From Chitinophaga sp. LS1 (lineage in GTDB: Bacteria; Bacteroidota; Bacteroidia; Chitinophagales; Chitinophagaceae), in contig NZ_CP128362.1 of NCBI RefSeq assembly GCF_034274695.1, positions 7,504,501-7,568,500 of the forward strand: DNA of 64,000 nt. The letters run 5' to 3'. A program made the translations under genes and the position numbers. This document shows positions 42,411 to 52,297 of this stretch, piece after piece. Under the pieces are notes generated by a model. The model saw only the letters and a program-made list of their open reading frames with translations. It ran no database searches and was not told the DNA's origin. Position 1 is the stretch's first letter. The number at the start of each line of letters is the position of its first letter.

Positions 42411-42506
42411 ATAGGCTGATACCAGTTAAAAACCGGGAACTTAAAATTTAAATATTATATATTAAAAAATTTATTATATTGCTGTAGTACAATCCCAACC
42501 TATGCT

Positions 42507-43187
42507 ATGAATCACGTTACTACTCAATCCCTAATTACCCTGATCCGCCGGGATGCTGTTTTAATTTCGTTTCTGGAAACAGGTACTATTCCCAAAGGAG
42601 GTCGGTTCCTGAACGATCCCAGATACAATGAACCTGCATTACTACAAATCATCGCTCCTCATTTTGAACCTGTCTTTACCGCAGCAGTCATTAGTTGCCT
42701 GCAAATGAAAGATACTGAATTGATGCGCGATCTGATGGCGAATCCACATCTGCTCGATGATAGTCATGAGGAAAAGAGCTACACCGCAATCCTGCAATTC
42801 CTGAATGAAAAAGAGCGATTCTTATTGTCACTCAGACATCAGCTGCAACTGGCGCAGGCCGTAGATGCTGTGGCGCTGGAAGAAACGGCTGACATCACGT
42901 ACATCTGTCTCCTCAATTTACTGCCGGATGAATTTCATTCCTTCCGCTCAGAATATTGTAAGGAGGTGATAAAAACCGCCCGTATACTCGCGAAGAAACA
43001 TCACAAGATGGCGATAATAATGCTCTCTAATATCCTCGAACTGCAATGCGATTCGCCTTCTCACCTGCGGGCAGAAATGCTCTACAATGAATTACAGGCG
43101 GAAATCCCTGACCTGAGCATACAAATTCCGACTTCACGCACATCTATCTGGGTGACGATCGGCAGTTTATATTCTAAGTTATTTTAG
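42507..43187 (+). CDS. Hypothetical helical protein, 226 residues
   Basis: Soluble, almost entirely helical protein with no recognised family and no signal peptide. It has repeated helix pairs (LLQIIAPHFEPVFTAAVISC, EKSYTAILQFLNEKERFLLS, LRHQLQLAQAVDAVALEETA), which may be a HEAT/TPR-like fold. It lies 29 bp before the esterase gene, so the two could be co-transcribed, but no functional link is evident. Confidence 0.7.
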   Translation: MNHVTTQSLITLIRRDAVLISFLETGTIPKGGRFLNDPRYNEPALLQIIAPHFEPVFTAAVISCLQMKDTELMRDLMANPHLLDDSHEEKSYTAILQFLNEKERFLLSLRHQLQLAQAVDAVALEETADITYICLLNLLPDEFHSFRSEYCKEVIKTARILAKKHHKMAIIMLSNILELQCDSPSHLRAEMLYNELQAEIPDLSIQIPTSRTSIWVTIGSLYSKLF

Positions 43188-43216
43188 TATTTTTCGCAGA
43201 GATTTATTTCCCTGCT

Positions 43217-44269
43217 ATGATACAACGTATTTTATTTTCGCTGCTCATACTATGCAGCCTGCAGACCTTTGCACAGGACCTGGTCGACTACAGGGCCAAT
43301 CATCCTTATATCCAATACACCGGCCGTATTTTTAAGAGCAATTTTGTGACATATCGCTTCTGGCAGCCAGGGGTATATATCCGCGCGAAATTTAAAGGCA
43401 CTTACTGCAATATCGTGATGGATGATGAAGAACTGTATAACCAACACAATTACCTGGCTATTCAGATTGACAACCAACCTCCTCAAAGGGTGCAGACCAC
43501 TGCGAAGCACAATGTGATCAAAGCCGCTTCCAATCTGCGTGACGGAGAGCACATCATCACTATCTGTAAAAATACAGAAGCAGGTATCGGCTACCTGGAG
43601 TTTATCGGATTCCAGTGTAATAAGCTCATGCCTATTACGGCTACTCCATCGAGAAGACTTGAATTTATAGGGAATTCAATTACCTGTGGTACGGGAAGTG
43701 ATCAATCTACCTTTCCCTGTGGACAGGGACAATGGTATGATCAGCACAATGCCTTCATGAGTTATGGCCCCTTGACCGCCCGTGCGCTGGATGCACATTG
43801 GATGCTGTCTTCCGTGTCCGGCATTGGATTGATCCATAGCTGCTGTGATATGAAGATCACTATGCCTCAGGTGTTTGACAAGATCAACATGCGGGATAAT
43901 AGCCTGCAATGGGATTTTAATAAATATCAGCCACATGTAGTGACGGTTTGTCTTGGGCAGAATGATGGTAAGCAGGATTCTACTACTTTTTGTAATGCCT
44001 ACCTGCGGTTCATTCGTACATTGAGAGGGTATTATCCAAATGCCAGTATTGTTTTGTTGAGCAGTCCAATGGCAGATGCAGACCTGAGTGCTGTATTGAA
44101 GTCTTATATTAAGACGATCGTGGTGGCAAGTGGCGATAAGAATGTATCTTATTATTTCTTTTCGAAAAGATATCATGGCGGATGCGGAGATCATCCTACA
44201 CTGGAAGAGCATCAGCTGATTGCCAAAGAACTGACGGCTTATATCAGTAAATTGAAAGGATGGAATTAA
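43217..44269 (+). CDS. Exported SGNH esterase, CE2-like
   Basis: A 350-residue carbohydrate esterase candidate. A signal peptide ends at TFAQ20; an N-terminal jelly-roll domain (about 30-140, IQYTGRIFKSNFVTYRFWQP) precedes an SGNH domain (about 148-345). Catalytic motifs are FIGNSITCGTG with Ser154, the GQNDG block, and GGCGDHPT with Asp325 and His326. This two-domain order is that of CE2-type acetyl esterases acting on plant polysaccharides. Convergent with the epimerase gene. Confidence 0.88.
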   Translation: MIQRILFSLLILCSLQTFAQDLVDYRANHPYIQYTGRIFKSNFVTYRFWQPGVYIRAKFKGTYCNIVMDDEELYNQHNYLAIQIDNQPPQRVQTTAKHNVIKAASNLRDGEHIITICKNTEAGIGYLEFIGFQCNKLMPITATPSRRLEFIGNSITCGTGSDQSTFPCGQGQWYDQHNAFMSYGPLTARALDAHWMLSSVSGIGLIHSCCDMKITMPQVFDKINMRDNSLQWDFNKYQPHVVTVCLGQNDGKQDSTTFCNAYLRFIRTLRGYYPNASIVLLSSPMADADLSAVLKSYIKTIVVASGDKNVSYYFFSKRYHGGCGDHPTLEEHQLIAKELTAYISKLKGWN

Positions 44270-44275
44270 AATAGA

Positions 44276-44329
44276 AAAGGCCGGCTAATCAGTGGCAGTT
44301 GTGCAACGGCCACTGATTAGCCAGCCTTT
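44276..44329. terminator. Bidirectional terminator
   Basis: The long stem AAAGGCCGGCTAATCAGTGG / CCACTGATTAGCCAGCCTTT, with one bulge, lies between the convergent esterase and epimerase genes. Confidence 0.82.
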
Positions 44330-44344
44330 ATGTTCATGTACGTG

Positions 44345-45517
44345 TTAAACAATTCGGTGAATGAGTTCCAGGCACGCCCTGCTATTGTGATAAGGACATT
44401 TCCAGAACCCGGCTTTATCTTGTCCGGGCATGATTGTCAATGTTTCTGTAACCCCCCAGTACCACTCCCCTTTTTCCGGGTCAATGATGTATTTTTTTAC
44501 AAATGCCCAGGTATCTAAAGAATAGTGTAAATATTTTTCCTCCCCACTTAGTTGCCAGGCGTTGAAAAATCCCACCATTGCTTCTGCCTGTACCCACCAG
44601 TGTTTTTCTTTGTTGTCATCTTCGTATTGCAAACCTCCGTTCTCTTCTACACCGGCAATGGTAGCTTTCGCCATCAGGATGGCGTTTTCTTTCACTTTGT
44701 TTAAAAGGGACTCATCTGCCAGGACCTCTGCGGCATCGTACAACAGCCAGGATGTTTCTATGTCATGACCATAAGAAACGACGGCTGATTCCGGCTCCCA
44801 GGCTGTATTGAAGAACAGGATCTGCTGGTGGGTGACAGGATGAATGATCTTATTTAAAAAGAGTTCAATGAGTTGTTTTATTTTTTTATTCAATTCCGCA
44901 TCCGGCCAGATACGATACAGGTTAGTATAAGCCTCCAATACATGTAGATGCGTATTCATGGTCTTGGCGGCATTGTCATCTTTTGCACTCAGGCGCAAGT
45001 CTGATATAGGCCCCCATTCCCTGGAAAATGCTTCGTAGTACCCCCCGTCTACAGGATCATAACTATGCGCTTCCAGCAATCGATATACATCAATGGCCCA
45101 ATCTAATACTTCTTTTGAAGGTTGAATGGCATGGTACTCACTTAAGGCATAGATCAGAAAAGCTTGTCCATATACCTGTTTCCGTGTTTCCAGTGGTTCG
45201 CCGGTGGCGGTTACCGACCAATATATGCCACCGTATGCAGGATCATTGAAGTGAGTACGTAAGTACTGGAACGCTCTATCGGCCAGCGCTAAAAATTGTG
45301 GTTGTGGATCGAATTTATATGCGGCGGCAAAGGTCCACAATATGCGGCTATTCAGCACCCCACCTTTGGGACTTCCCTCCAACACGACATTGTCGTTGTT
45401 TAATGCCCCATAAAATCCCCCATCTTGTATATCAACTGTAAATTGTTGCCAGTAGTGCAGGATATCGTATAACGCTGTTGTTACCTCCTGCCTGTAAGCC
45501 GCTAGTCGCTTGTCCAT
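44345..45517 (-). CDS. AGE-family sugar epimerase (cellobiose 2-epimerase-like)
   Basis: A 390-residue cytoplasmic enzyme of the N-acylglucosamine 2-epimerase family with an (alpha/alpha)6 barrel. Motifs are DGGFYGALNNDN, SRILWTFAAAY, GGIYWSVTATGEP, KQVYGQAFLIYALSEYH, YGHDIETSWLLYDAAEVL and WWVQAEAMVGFFNAWQ, which contribute the active-site His/Arg/Glu residues of this family. Cellobiose 2-epimerases of Bacteroidota look like this, and a nearby SusCD locus would supply oligosaccharides. Exact substrate not determinable from sequence alone. Confidence 0.9.
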   Translation of the reverse strand: MDKRLAAYRQEVTTALYDILHYWQQFTVDIQDGGFYGALNNDNVVLEGSPKGGVLNSRILWTFAAAYKFDPQPQFLALADRAFQYLRTHFNDPAYGGIYWSVTATGEPLETRKQVYGQAFLIYALSEYHAIQPSKEVLDWAIDVYRLLEAHSYDPVDGGYYEAFSREWGPISDLRLSAKDDNAAKTMNTHLHVLEAYTNLYRIWPDAELNKKIKQLIELFLNKIIHPVTHQQILFFNTAWEPESAVVSYGHDIETSWLLYDAAEVLADESLLNKVKENAILMAKATIAGVEENGGLQYEDDNKEKHWWVQAEAMVGFFNAWQLSGEEKYLHYSLDTWAFVKKYIIDPEKGEWYWGVTETLTIMPGQDKAGFWKCPYHNSRACLELIHRIV

Positions 45518-45640
45518 AGTCTTTCGAAAACGTGGTGCTGTTTCTTCAAAGCTAGGGTTATTCCGGATGCAGGAATAATACTTTTTTATCTAAATATTGA
45601 CCTTAAAGGCATAGCGCGATGCCGTCATGATCAGTATACC

Positions 45641-45705
45641 AAAAGGTCACTAAAAGGTCACTTCAATATCCCTGGGATAATGAGGTGCCCTTTTAGTGAC
45701 CTTTT
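45641..45705. terminator. Perfect long hairpin
   Basis: Perfect 17-bp stem AAAAGGTCACTAAAAGG / CCTTTTAGTGACCTTTT with a 31-base loop, between the YtxH-like gene and the start of the epimerase gene. Probably a terminator of the YtxH-like gene; a regulator site cannot be excluded. Confidence 0.6.
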
Positions 45706-45742
45706 AATGTACTAGTTGTACTATAGCTTGCCTATAGTCTGA

Positions 45743-45946
45743 CTAAGGCTCCATATGCTCATGAATCATATTATTAACTTTTTTGCGGGTTTTGCGCAAA
45801 TGTTTCTTTGCCAGACGACGACCTTCGTCTGCGGTATCATTCAATTCGTCCAGGATCTGTTCTGCACGACTTCTGTTGGTCAGATAATAAATTACACCGG
45901 CTGCTGCTGCACCCACGATAGTGGCTGCTATTAATGCCTTTTTCAT
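45743..45946 (-). CDS. YtxH-like small membrane-anchored protein
   Basis: A 67-residue protein with one N-terminal membrane helix (LIAATIVGAAAAGVIYYLT) followed by a charged helix (ILDELNDTADEGRRLAKKHL, RKTRKKVNNMIHE). This is the layout of YtxH-domain proteins, often stress-induced and of unknown role. It is divergent from the next gene. Confidence 0.78.
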   Translation of the reverse strand: MKKALIAATIVGAAAAGVIYYLTNRSRAEQILDELNDTADEGRRLAKKHLRKTRKKVNNMIHEHMEP

Positions 45947-46037
45947 ATCTCTGCTTTTTTGGTTCCCTATAGATATTACAAGAGTTATACCAATTGATGC
46001 CAGATTTTTTATTTTTGCCCCTCAATCAAAATCAACA

Positions 46038-46457
46038 ATGGCTGAAACCACCATTACGCAGGAAAAAAGTCCTGTTTACAGCATTCCCCTTAAATACCGG
46101 AAGATGGAGAACCTCCACATCGTTTTCTGGTTGCTCAAAGATATCAGCTGGTGCATGGCATGGCCTGTATTAGGGATTATTATGATCTTCCCAACGCTGA
46201 TCATTTCTATTGTGATTGCATGGCGTACACGGCAGTTCATGTCTGAACTCTGCCATAACCTGGCGATTACTGTGTGGATTACGGCGAATTCTTACTGGAT
46301 GATCAGTGAGTTTATGCATTTCGACACGGAGATCCTCTTTGGAAGTATTACTTACAAGCATCTGGCACTGATTCCATTTTTTATGGGGGTGGTGATCCTG
46401 GCTTATTATTATTTCTGGCACAAGCCCAGGTACCCTGAGGAGCAGGAAACGATGTAA
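46038..46457 (+). CDS. Small integral membrane protein, 139 residues
   Basis: Three or four hydrophobic helices (WPVLGIIMIFPTLIISIVIA, LAITVWITANSYWMISEF, LALIPFFMGVVILAYYYFW) after a hydrophilic start MAETTITQEKSPVYSIPLKY. The ATG at 46038 is preferred; the in-frame extension to 45921 runs back over the divergent gene. TATTTTTG at 46010-46017 is a fair -7 box, 20 bp upstream. No function is recognised. Confidence 0.8.
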   Translation: MAETTITQEKSPVYSIPLKYRKMENLHIVFWLLKDISWCMAWPVLGIIMIFPTLIISIVIAWRTRQFMSELCHNLAITVWITANSYWMISEFMHFDTEILFGSITYKHLALIPFFMGVVILAYYYFWHKPRYPEEQETM

Positions 46458-46523
46458 TTTCTTTTTAACAGGAAAATAACTTCGAAACGGAAATGGATTT
46501 GTCCCCAGGGGGCTCCGGCACAA

Positions 46524-47561
46524 TCATTTCGAAGGCAGAAAGAACTCAAACGGCGCATCTCTGTCGCACGTCAACGTACCATTTTCAAACTTCAGTTCAG
46601 CTACCTCAATGCTGGATCGGCGGATGGAGTAAGGTTGTATGCCATCTTCATTCACCGGACTTTCGCTATGTACTTTTCTGCCTGGGTGGGTGAAGTAGAT
46701 CACGTATGCCTGATCGCCGGTGACTACCACATCGCCATGTGCACCGGTAGGCGTATCGTCTTTTCGCTTGCCCGGAACGTCAAGTATTAATCCCTGTCTG
46801 GTCCAGGTATTCAGGTCGTCAGAACGGTATACGCGCATGCCATGCCATTCATCGGTGACCATCCAGTAGTAATCTTTGAAGCGGAATACCTTGGGACCTT
46901 CGTGGCCGGTGCCGCCAATGACTGGTTTGGTACTGGTGTAGGTCCATTTATTGAGGTCCTTGCTACCGGCCATCATGGTGTTTGAGCCATGATCTTCATC
47001 TTTGTACCAGATGCGCCAGGTCTTGTCCGGGAGTTGGTATAGCGTAGGGTCGATCACTTTTTCGGAGGTGAGTTGGGGGAAGCCTTCGAACTTCCAGTCC
47101 CACATATCTTTGCTGGTGTAGTGTGCAATGCGGGCATGACCTCCCCAGTTGCTGCGAACGCCCTGGATATAGGCGACGAACATATGGTAGGTACCGTTGT
47201 TGTAAACGACGTCGGGAGCCCAGAAGGTGTTTTCGCCTTTTTCGAATTCAAGGTTTAGTGCGCCTCTGTATACCCAGCTGTGGCCGTTGTCTTTTGATTC
47301 GGCAATACCGATTTTGCTGCCATAACAGTAAGCCACGTTTTCAGCGTCGACGCTGGCACGGCGTTGGGTGTAGAGCATCCACCAGGCTTTTTCATTGTCG
47401 TTCCAGATGAGGGTTGGGTCAGCGGCGCCATCGAAGATAGGGTCGCGGTAGAGAGGTGCAGGTGCTGTGTGGATGGGCTTTGTTTGCGCACAGCTGTTGA
47501 GTACAGGCAGGGCTGTAGCCAGTGTTAAAGCCAGATAAAGTTTATACATAGTGGAACGCAT
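46524..47561 (-). CDS. GH43-like five-bladed propeller glycosidase, lipoprotein
   Basis: About 345 residues, surface or periplasmic glycosidase of the SusCD locus. MRSTMYKLYLALTLATALPV then LNSC gives a lipobox. The ATG at 47609, 16 codons upstream, overlaps the SusD stop as ATGA, so translation may begin there by coupling. Propeller motifs with the acids expected in GH43/GH117 enzymes are FDGAADPTLIW, SEKVIDPTLYQLPDKTWRIW and GGTGHEGPKVFRFKDYYWMV. Substrate is not clear; arabinan, xylan or agar-type sugars are possible for this fold. Confidence 0.85.
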   Translation of the reverse strand: MRSTMYKLYLALTLATALPVLNSCAQTKPIHTAPAPLYRDPIFDGAADPTLIWNDNEKAWWMLYTQRRASVDAENVAYCYGSKIGIAESKDNGHSWVYRGALNLEFEKGENTFWAPDVVYNNGTYHMFVAYIQGVRSNWGGHARIAHYTSKDMWDWKFEGFPQLTSEKVIDPTLYQLPDKTWRIWYKDEDHGSNTMMAGSKDLNKWTYTSTKPVIGGTGHEGPKVFRFKDYYWMVTDEWHGMRVYRSDDLNTWTRQGLILDVPGKRKDDTPTGAHGDVVVTGDQAYVIYFTHPGRKVHSESPVNEDGIQPYSIRRSSIEVAELKFENGTLTCDRDAPFEFFLPSK

Positions 47562-47605
47562 GATTATAAGCGTGCGAATTACAAATAATTCGGGAGATAT
47601 TATAA

Positions 47606-49105
47606 TCATTTATTCCACCATACTGGTATCATCCAGTCATTGCTCCCTCCCAGCCTGTCTATCGCTTCCTGGTAATGTACAGGATTAGATGTGGCCTCTG
47701 TAGCTGGATAGAATAACCGCTTTGGCTGATGGCCCCCAGTTTCAGACTCCCCATCTATGTCCACTATCGGGTTCAATTCAGGATAACCTGTTCTACGTTG
47801 ATTCGCAAAAGCCTCATATCCATTTGGAAATAACGCTACCCATTTCTGCATACTGATAGCTGCTATTGCATTGGATGGTAAAGTATGTGTACCCACAAAA
47901 CTATCGATCGCAGCACCAGATAACGGCGTCATACCCGGATACATTTCCAGTTGATGCATAGCCGCTCTCAATCCTGACTGATAATGGATATTGGCATCTT
48001 CGCCAATCCAGCCACGTACGGCGGCTTCTGCCAACAATAATTCTACTTCTGCATAGCCGAGATGTAACCATGATCCTCCCTGTTGATAGAAAGGTGCATT
48101 GATGTGGCAATATTTATTCGCCTGTCCTACTATCTCTCCGTTTTCACCTACAAAGTCTGACCAATACTCCCACCAGTAAAGGCCCGGTTGAATAGGGAGA
48201 TAATTGGTAATGCTATCTGTATTTACGAAAAACAATCCTAAGCGGGGATCATTTTCTGCTTTGAGGTAATTGACAAAGGTAGTTGTACCAATGGTATATT
48301 TATATGCTGCTTCCTCCTGTAATGCCTGCGCATAGCCATTGCCGCGAAGATCAGGGTAACTATAGTCTTCATGTATCATCACAAAATTATCATTATTGCT
48401 TTGCATCACGCCACCGGCAAATGCCGCCGCTGCCTGTATTTGTGCCAATGAGGGATCCGCGGCAGACAGGCGTATGGCAAGGCGTAGTTGTAGCGAACGG
48501 GCCATGCGCTTCCATTTGGTGAGATTACCATTGTAGACAATATCATTGAGGATGACAGGCTTACGATCATCAAATTGCTGAATAGCGGCTTCCAGTTCTA
48601 CAAAGAAATCTTTGTAAATATCTTCCTGCTTATCGTAGACAGGGGTGTAAATTTTATCATAATAAGCAAGACCTGCCTGAGAATAAGGAATATCACCATA
48701 TGCATCTGTCAATAAGGAAAAGATATATACTTTCAAAATGCGCGCAGCAGCTACATAGTTCACTTGTGTGCTATCATCCTGATGTTGCTTCAACAGGTCT
48801 GCCAGTTGTTTGATGCATTTACCATAATAGTTAGACCACATCAATCCATTGTAAAATTCATCTCTTACATACTTGCCACCTGCACGCATACCATAAGTAC
48901 CACTTACATATTGCACCATTGGCTGGAATAGATATAAGTTTGGATATCCCATTTCCCGGCCACCATCCAGCAGGTAAGCAGCGGCTGTGAGTTGCTCTCC
49001 GGCTGCAATGGTAGTGTCATTGACAGGATCCGTATTTATGACGCCAAAGTTTGTTGTACAGCTGCTACTCAAAATTATGATCAGGCAATAATGATAAAAC
49101 TTCAT
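47606..49105 (-). CDS. SusD/RagB-family nutrient-binding lipoprotein
   Basis: A 499-residue outer-membrane lipoprotein that caps the SusC channel and binds the imported sugar or peptide. The signal HYCLIIILSSSC ends in a lipobox Cys16. Typical elements are NTDPVNDTTIAAG, the TPR-like helices ARILKVYIFSLLTDAYGDIP, YSQAGLAYYDKIYTPVYDKQ and the C-terminal GYEAFANQRRTGYPEL. These fit the SusD-like group described as SusD/RagB nutrient-binding. It starts 3 bp after the SusC stop and overlaps the glycosidase frame by 4 bp, so all three are co-translated. Confidence 0.94.
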   Translation of the reverse strand: MKFYHYCLIIILSSSCTTNFGVINTDPVNDTTIAAGEQLTAAAYLLDGGREMGYPNLYLFQPMVQYVSGTYGMRAGGKYVRDEFYNGLMWSNYYGKCIKQLADLLKQHQDDSTQVNYVAAARILKVYIFSLLTDAYGDIPYSQAGLAYYDKIYTPVYDKQEDIYKDFFVELEAAIQQFDDRKPVILNDIVYNGNLTKWKRMARSLQLRLAIRLSAADPSLAQIQAAAAFAGGVMQSNNDNFVMIHEDYSYPDLRGNGYAQALQEEAAYKYTIGTTTFVNYLKAENDPRLGLFFVNTDSITNYLPIQPGLYWWEYWSDFVGENGEIVGQANKYCHINAPFYQQGGSWLHLGYAEVELLLAEAAVRGWIGEDANIHYQSGLRAAMHQLEMYPGMTPLSGAAIDSFVGTHTLPSNAIAAISMQKWVALFPNGYEAFANQRRTGYPELNPIVDIDGESETGGHQPKRLFYPATEATSNPVHYQEAIDRLGGSNDWMIPVWWNK

Positions 49106-49108
49106 CTT

Positions 49109-52100
49109 TTAAAATTTTGCATGAAGGGTGATACCATAGGCACGGCGGGTAGGCAATGATCCATATTCAAAGCCCTGCCCATCGCCACTATTATAACTGG
49201 ATTCAGGATCTATATTGGGTACATGTTTACTTAATGTAAGCAGATTACGGGCAATCACTGATACAGATACTTCTTTCAAAATCCTGTACCCCAGCGTGAG
49301 TTCGCGGATCTTTACCATACCTGCATCGTATACAAAAGGTTCGGGAATATTCTCTGTCACTCTTGTCCAGTAGGTTTCAGGATTTACGTACCGGTCTACC
49401 TGCTCATATTGTGGTCTGTTCAAACCGACTATTTTTACCCCCTTCACACGCAGTCCCCCGGTAGGTGTCCAATCTGCTGACGATACACCGGCGGCGATCC
49501 TTTCTTTTTCTGATCTGGCCCACCCCTCTCTGCCTTCCAGCGTGCCTTTCTGTTGGCCATTCTGATAGGCAAGTAAGTTGGTCATGGAGAATATCTTACC
49601 TCCTTGTTTGATATCTAATAAGACGGCGCAGGACCAGCGACGATACGTAAATGTATTTGTGATACCTCCGATCCAATTGTATTGCGTACTTCCAAGGTTG
49701 TAATCAGTAGATGTATATTGAGGTAAATAATTTGCATCCAGTACCATCTGCCCATTCTCATCACGAAGAAATTTCTTACCGGTGATCATACCATAGGTGG
49801 ATCCGGCTTTTGCAATGATACTGGCATTTCCCCAGCGTGCGGAAGCAAGGGTGTAGTAGTCGGAGACCAATGAGCTTAGAGAGATAATCTTATTCCTGTT
49901 GCGTGCAAAGTTGGCGTTCACCTGCCATTTAAAATCTTTGTTGCATATAGGCCGCCCTCCCAATGAGATTTCTACACCTTCGTTGGATACATCTCCTGAA
50001 TTGATAACTGCACTGGTGTAACCACTGGTTGGTGAAATAGGTGCATTCAATATCTGGTTCCTTGTATTGGAATGATACCATGTCAGATCCAGGTTAATAC
50101 GGTTATCAAAAAACACCATGTTCAATCCTGTTTCATAAGAACGGCTGATACTTGGTTTCAGGTTTTCATAAGGTACTTTATCTGTCGCTACGCCACCAAT
50201 GAGATAGCCACCCACACTGGGGATATCAGGATTCGTGGCATAAGTGAGTGCTGTCTGATAAGGTGCGATGGCATCTGTGCCTGTCTGCGCAATGCTTGCT
50301 CTCAGTTTTCCAAAGGATAATATAGCATTTGACGGTAATAATGAAGAAAATACAAAGCTGGCAGATGCAGAAGGATAAAAATAAGCATTGTGTCCGGCGG
50401 ACAATGTAGAAGACCAGTCATTACGACCAGTCAGATCCAGGTAAAGAAAGGCATCATAACCAATGGTGACCCCTCCGTAAACAGAGTTGATCCGCTTTCT
50501 GTACAATTGATGACTGCTCAGTTGTGTCTCAAAATTATTGAGTTTTTTAACACCTCTTGTTTTCATATCTCTCCCAGTTATATTGCGCACATCTTCTGTA
50601 TAGTCCATTCTATTGGTACCCACATTTATTTCGAGAGAGAACCTGTCCCATTTTTTATGATAATTCACTAAAAGATCGGAGTTGGTTTCCTGCAGATTCC
50701 GGTGCAGGAGTACGATACCCCCGGTTGTATAGTAAGGCGTGGAATATTGCATAAACTCAGTAAATGAAAAACGGGAATAATCCGTACCTGTACGTCCCTG
50801 AATATATAATCCCGGCCACAACTGGTATTTCAATAGGAGGAATCCATTAAAGCGGCGCTGAGTACTGTTGTTAGGTTGTTCATTAATAGCCCAGTAAGGG
50901 TTTACCTGGTAGGCATTGTTATTCCAGTTGATATAATCGCCAGCGGAATCTTTGTATTTTTTGAGCCAGTTGATATCGATATTGGGTGCAATGCCACTCA
51001 GTACATAACCGATATTATTCGGGTTGTCAGAGAGTGCAGGGCGATTAAATACATCTTCGGAAAGATAAGTTCCTTTGGCATCAAGTATCAGTTTTGAAGA
51101 CAGCTTTGCAGTACCTCTCAGGGAAATATGATGACGATCGAGTTTACTACGGGGAATAATATCATTGTTTCTCACATTAGTATAGGTAGCGCGCAATTGC
51201 GCTTTGTCTGTACCCGTAGATAAAGAAACTGAATTGGTAAGTGTCAGCCCTTTGCGAAAAAACTTACTAATGGCATTACTTGCATTCACGTAAGGAACTT
51301 TTCTGCCATCCCAGATCACGACGGTGCTGTCTTTACTCATTTTTGGTCCCCAGCTTTTCTGTGCATCCACCCGGGCAGTAGAAACATCTTTTGGTAAAAA
51401 GCCATCCTGCCCACTACCATATTCATGCTGAAAGTCGTAACTATTATTCAGTTTTTCAACGAGCATATTGGCGGTGTATTCTACCGAAACACCTTTGTTT
51501 CCTTTCTTTGTGGTGATAATAATCACACCATTTGCAGCGCGACTACCATACAATGCGGAAGCAGAGCCGCCTTTTAAAATAGAGATGCTGGCTATTTCAT
51601 CAGGATTGATAATGGAAGTCCCATCTCCTAAATCATATCCTCCATATTTATCTGCCTGACCGGGGGAGGAATTATTCACAGGAATACCATCTATTACAAA
51701 CATAGGGGTATTATCACCACCTATAATTTTCAATCCTCTCAGGGTCACTTTGGCCGATCCTCCTACTCCGCTATTCACAGGCGTGATATTCAATCCGCTT
51801 ACCTTTCCGGATAGTGCACTGACCGGATTTATCGTAAAAGTTTGCGGTCCCAGGTCGGCGTAGGCATAGCCTAAAGATCTTTGTTGCCTGCTGATACCCA
51901 ATGCGGTGATCACGACAGGGGTGATATCAATAATATGGGGTGGCGGAGTTACAGGCACAGGCGCCTGTTTTTTCAGGATCACAATCTGTTTGCCTATGAA
52001 TCGTAATTCATACAGAGAAGATGGAAAAATAACGTCTAAAATGGTCTTTAATGGCACATTGTCCCAATGTATGGTAATGCGGTCATGCACATCGATGACT

Positions 52101-52264
52101 TCATTGCGATAAGCAAATAAAACACCTGCCTGTTTTTCTATGAGATGGAGTACGGAAATGAGGGGTTCATTCACTACATGAATGGTTAGTTTTTCCTGCG
52201 CTTTTACGCAGTGGCACATAACGAGGAACAGGGTGAGTAAACAGCAAATGGCTTTGGTTTTCAT
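49109..52264 (-). CDS. SusC/RagA TonB-dependent transporter with N-terminal STN domain
   Basis: A 1051-residue outer-membrane channel energised by TonB. After the signal peptide (FLVMCHCVKAQ) comes an STN signalling domain (about 25-95, LTIHVVNEPLISVLHLIEKQ), then without a carboxypeptidase-D-like domain the plug (about 115-230, SGLNITPVNSGVGGSAKVTL, MFVIDGIPVNNSS, GSRAANGVIIITTKKG), and the 22-strand barrel ending GITLHAKF. The STN domain is what couples substrate binding to an anti-sigma partner, and FecR and ECF sigma genes lie immediately upstream. Confidence 0.95.
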   Translation of the reverse strand: MKTKAICCLLTLFLVMCHCVKAQEKLTIHVVNEPLISVLHLIEKQAGVLFAYRNEVIDVHDRITIHWDNVPLKTILDVIFPSSLYELRFIGKQIVILKKQAPVPVTPPPHIIDITPVVITALGISRQQRSLGYAYADLGPQTFTINPVSALSGKVSGLNITPVNSGVGGSAKVTLRGLKIIGGDNTPMFVIDGIPVNNSSPGQADKYGGYDLGDGTSIINPDEIASISILKGGSASALYGSRAANGVIIITTKKGNKGVSVEYTANMLVEKLNNSYDFQHEYGSGQDGFLPKDVSTARVDAQKSWGPKMSKDSTVVIWDGRKVPYVNASNAISKFFRKGLTLTNSVSLSTGTDKAQLRATYTNVRNNDIIPRSKLDRHHISLRGTAKLSSKLILDAKGTYLSEDVFNRPALSDNPNNIGYVLSGIAPNIDINWLKKYKDSAGDYINWNNNAYQVNPYWAINEQPNNSTQRRFNGFLLLKYQLWPGLYIQGRTGTDYSRFSFTEFMQYSTPYYTTGGIVLLHRNLQETNSDLLVNYHKKWDRFSLEINVGTNRMDYTEDVRNITGRDMKTRGVKKLNNFETQLSSHQLYRKRINSVYGGVTIGYDAFLYLDLTGRNDWSSTLSAGHNAYFYPSASASFVFSSLLPSNAILSFGKLRASIAQTGTDAIAPYQTALTYATNPDIPSVGGYLIGGVATDKVPYENLKPSISRSYETGLNMVFFDNRINLDLTWYHSNTRNQILNAPISPTSGYTSAVINSGDVSNEGVEISLGGRPICNKDFKWQVNANFARNRNKIISLSSLVSDYYTLASARWGNASIIAKAGSTYGMITGKKFLRDENGQMVLDANYLPQYTSTDYNLGSTQYNWIGGITNTFTYRRWSCAVLLDIKQGGKIFSMTNLLAYQNGQQKGTLEGREGWARSEKERIAAGVSSADWTPTGGLRVKGVKIVGLNRPQYEQVDRYVNPETYWTRVTENIPEPFVYDAGMVKIRELTLGYRILKEVSVSVIARNLLTLSKHVPNIDPESSYNSGDGQGFEYGSLPTRRAYGITLHAKF

Positions 52265-52297
52265 AATAGGCGATACAGTGGTCAGATTAGCTGACGG

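Noticed and set aside
45641..45705. Perfect long hairpin as a possible mobile-element relic
   Set aside because: No flanking duplication or transposase; placement after the YtxH-like gene fits a terminator better.
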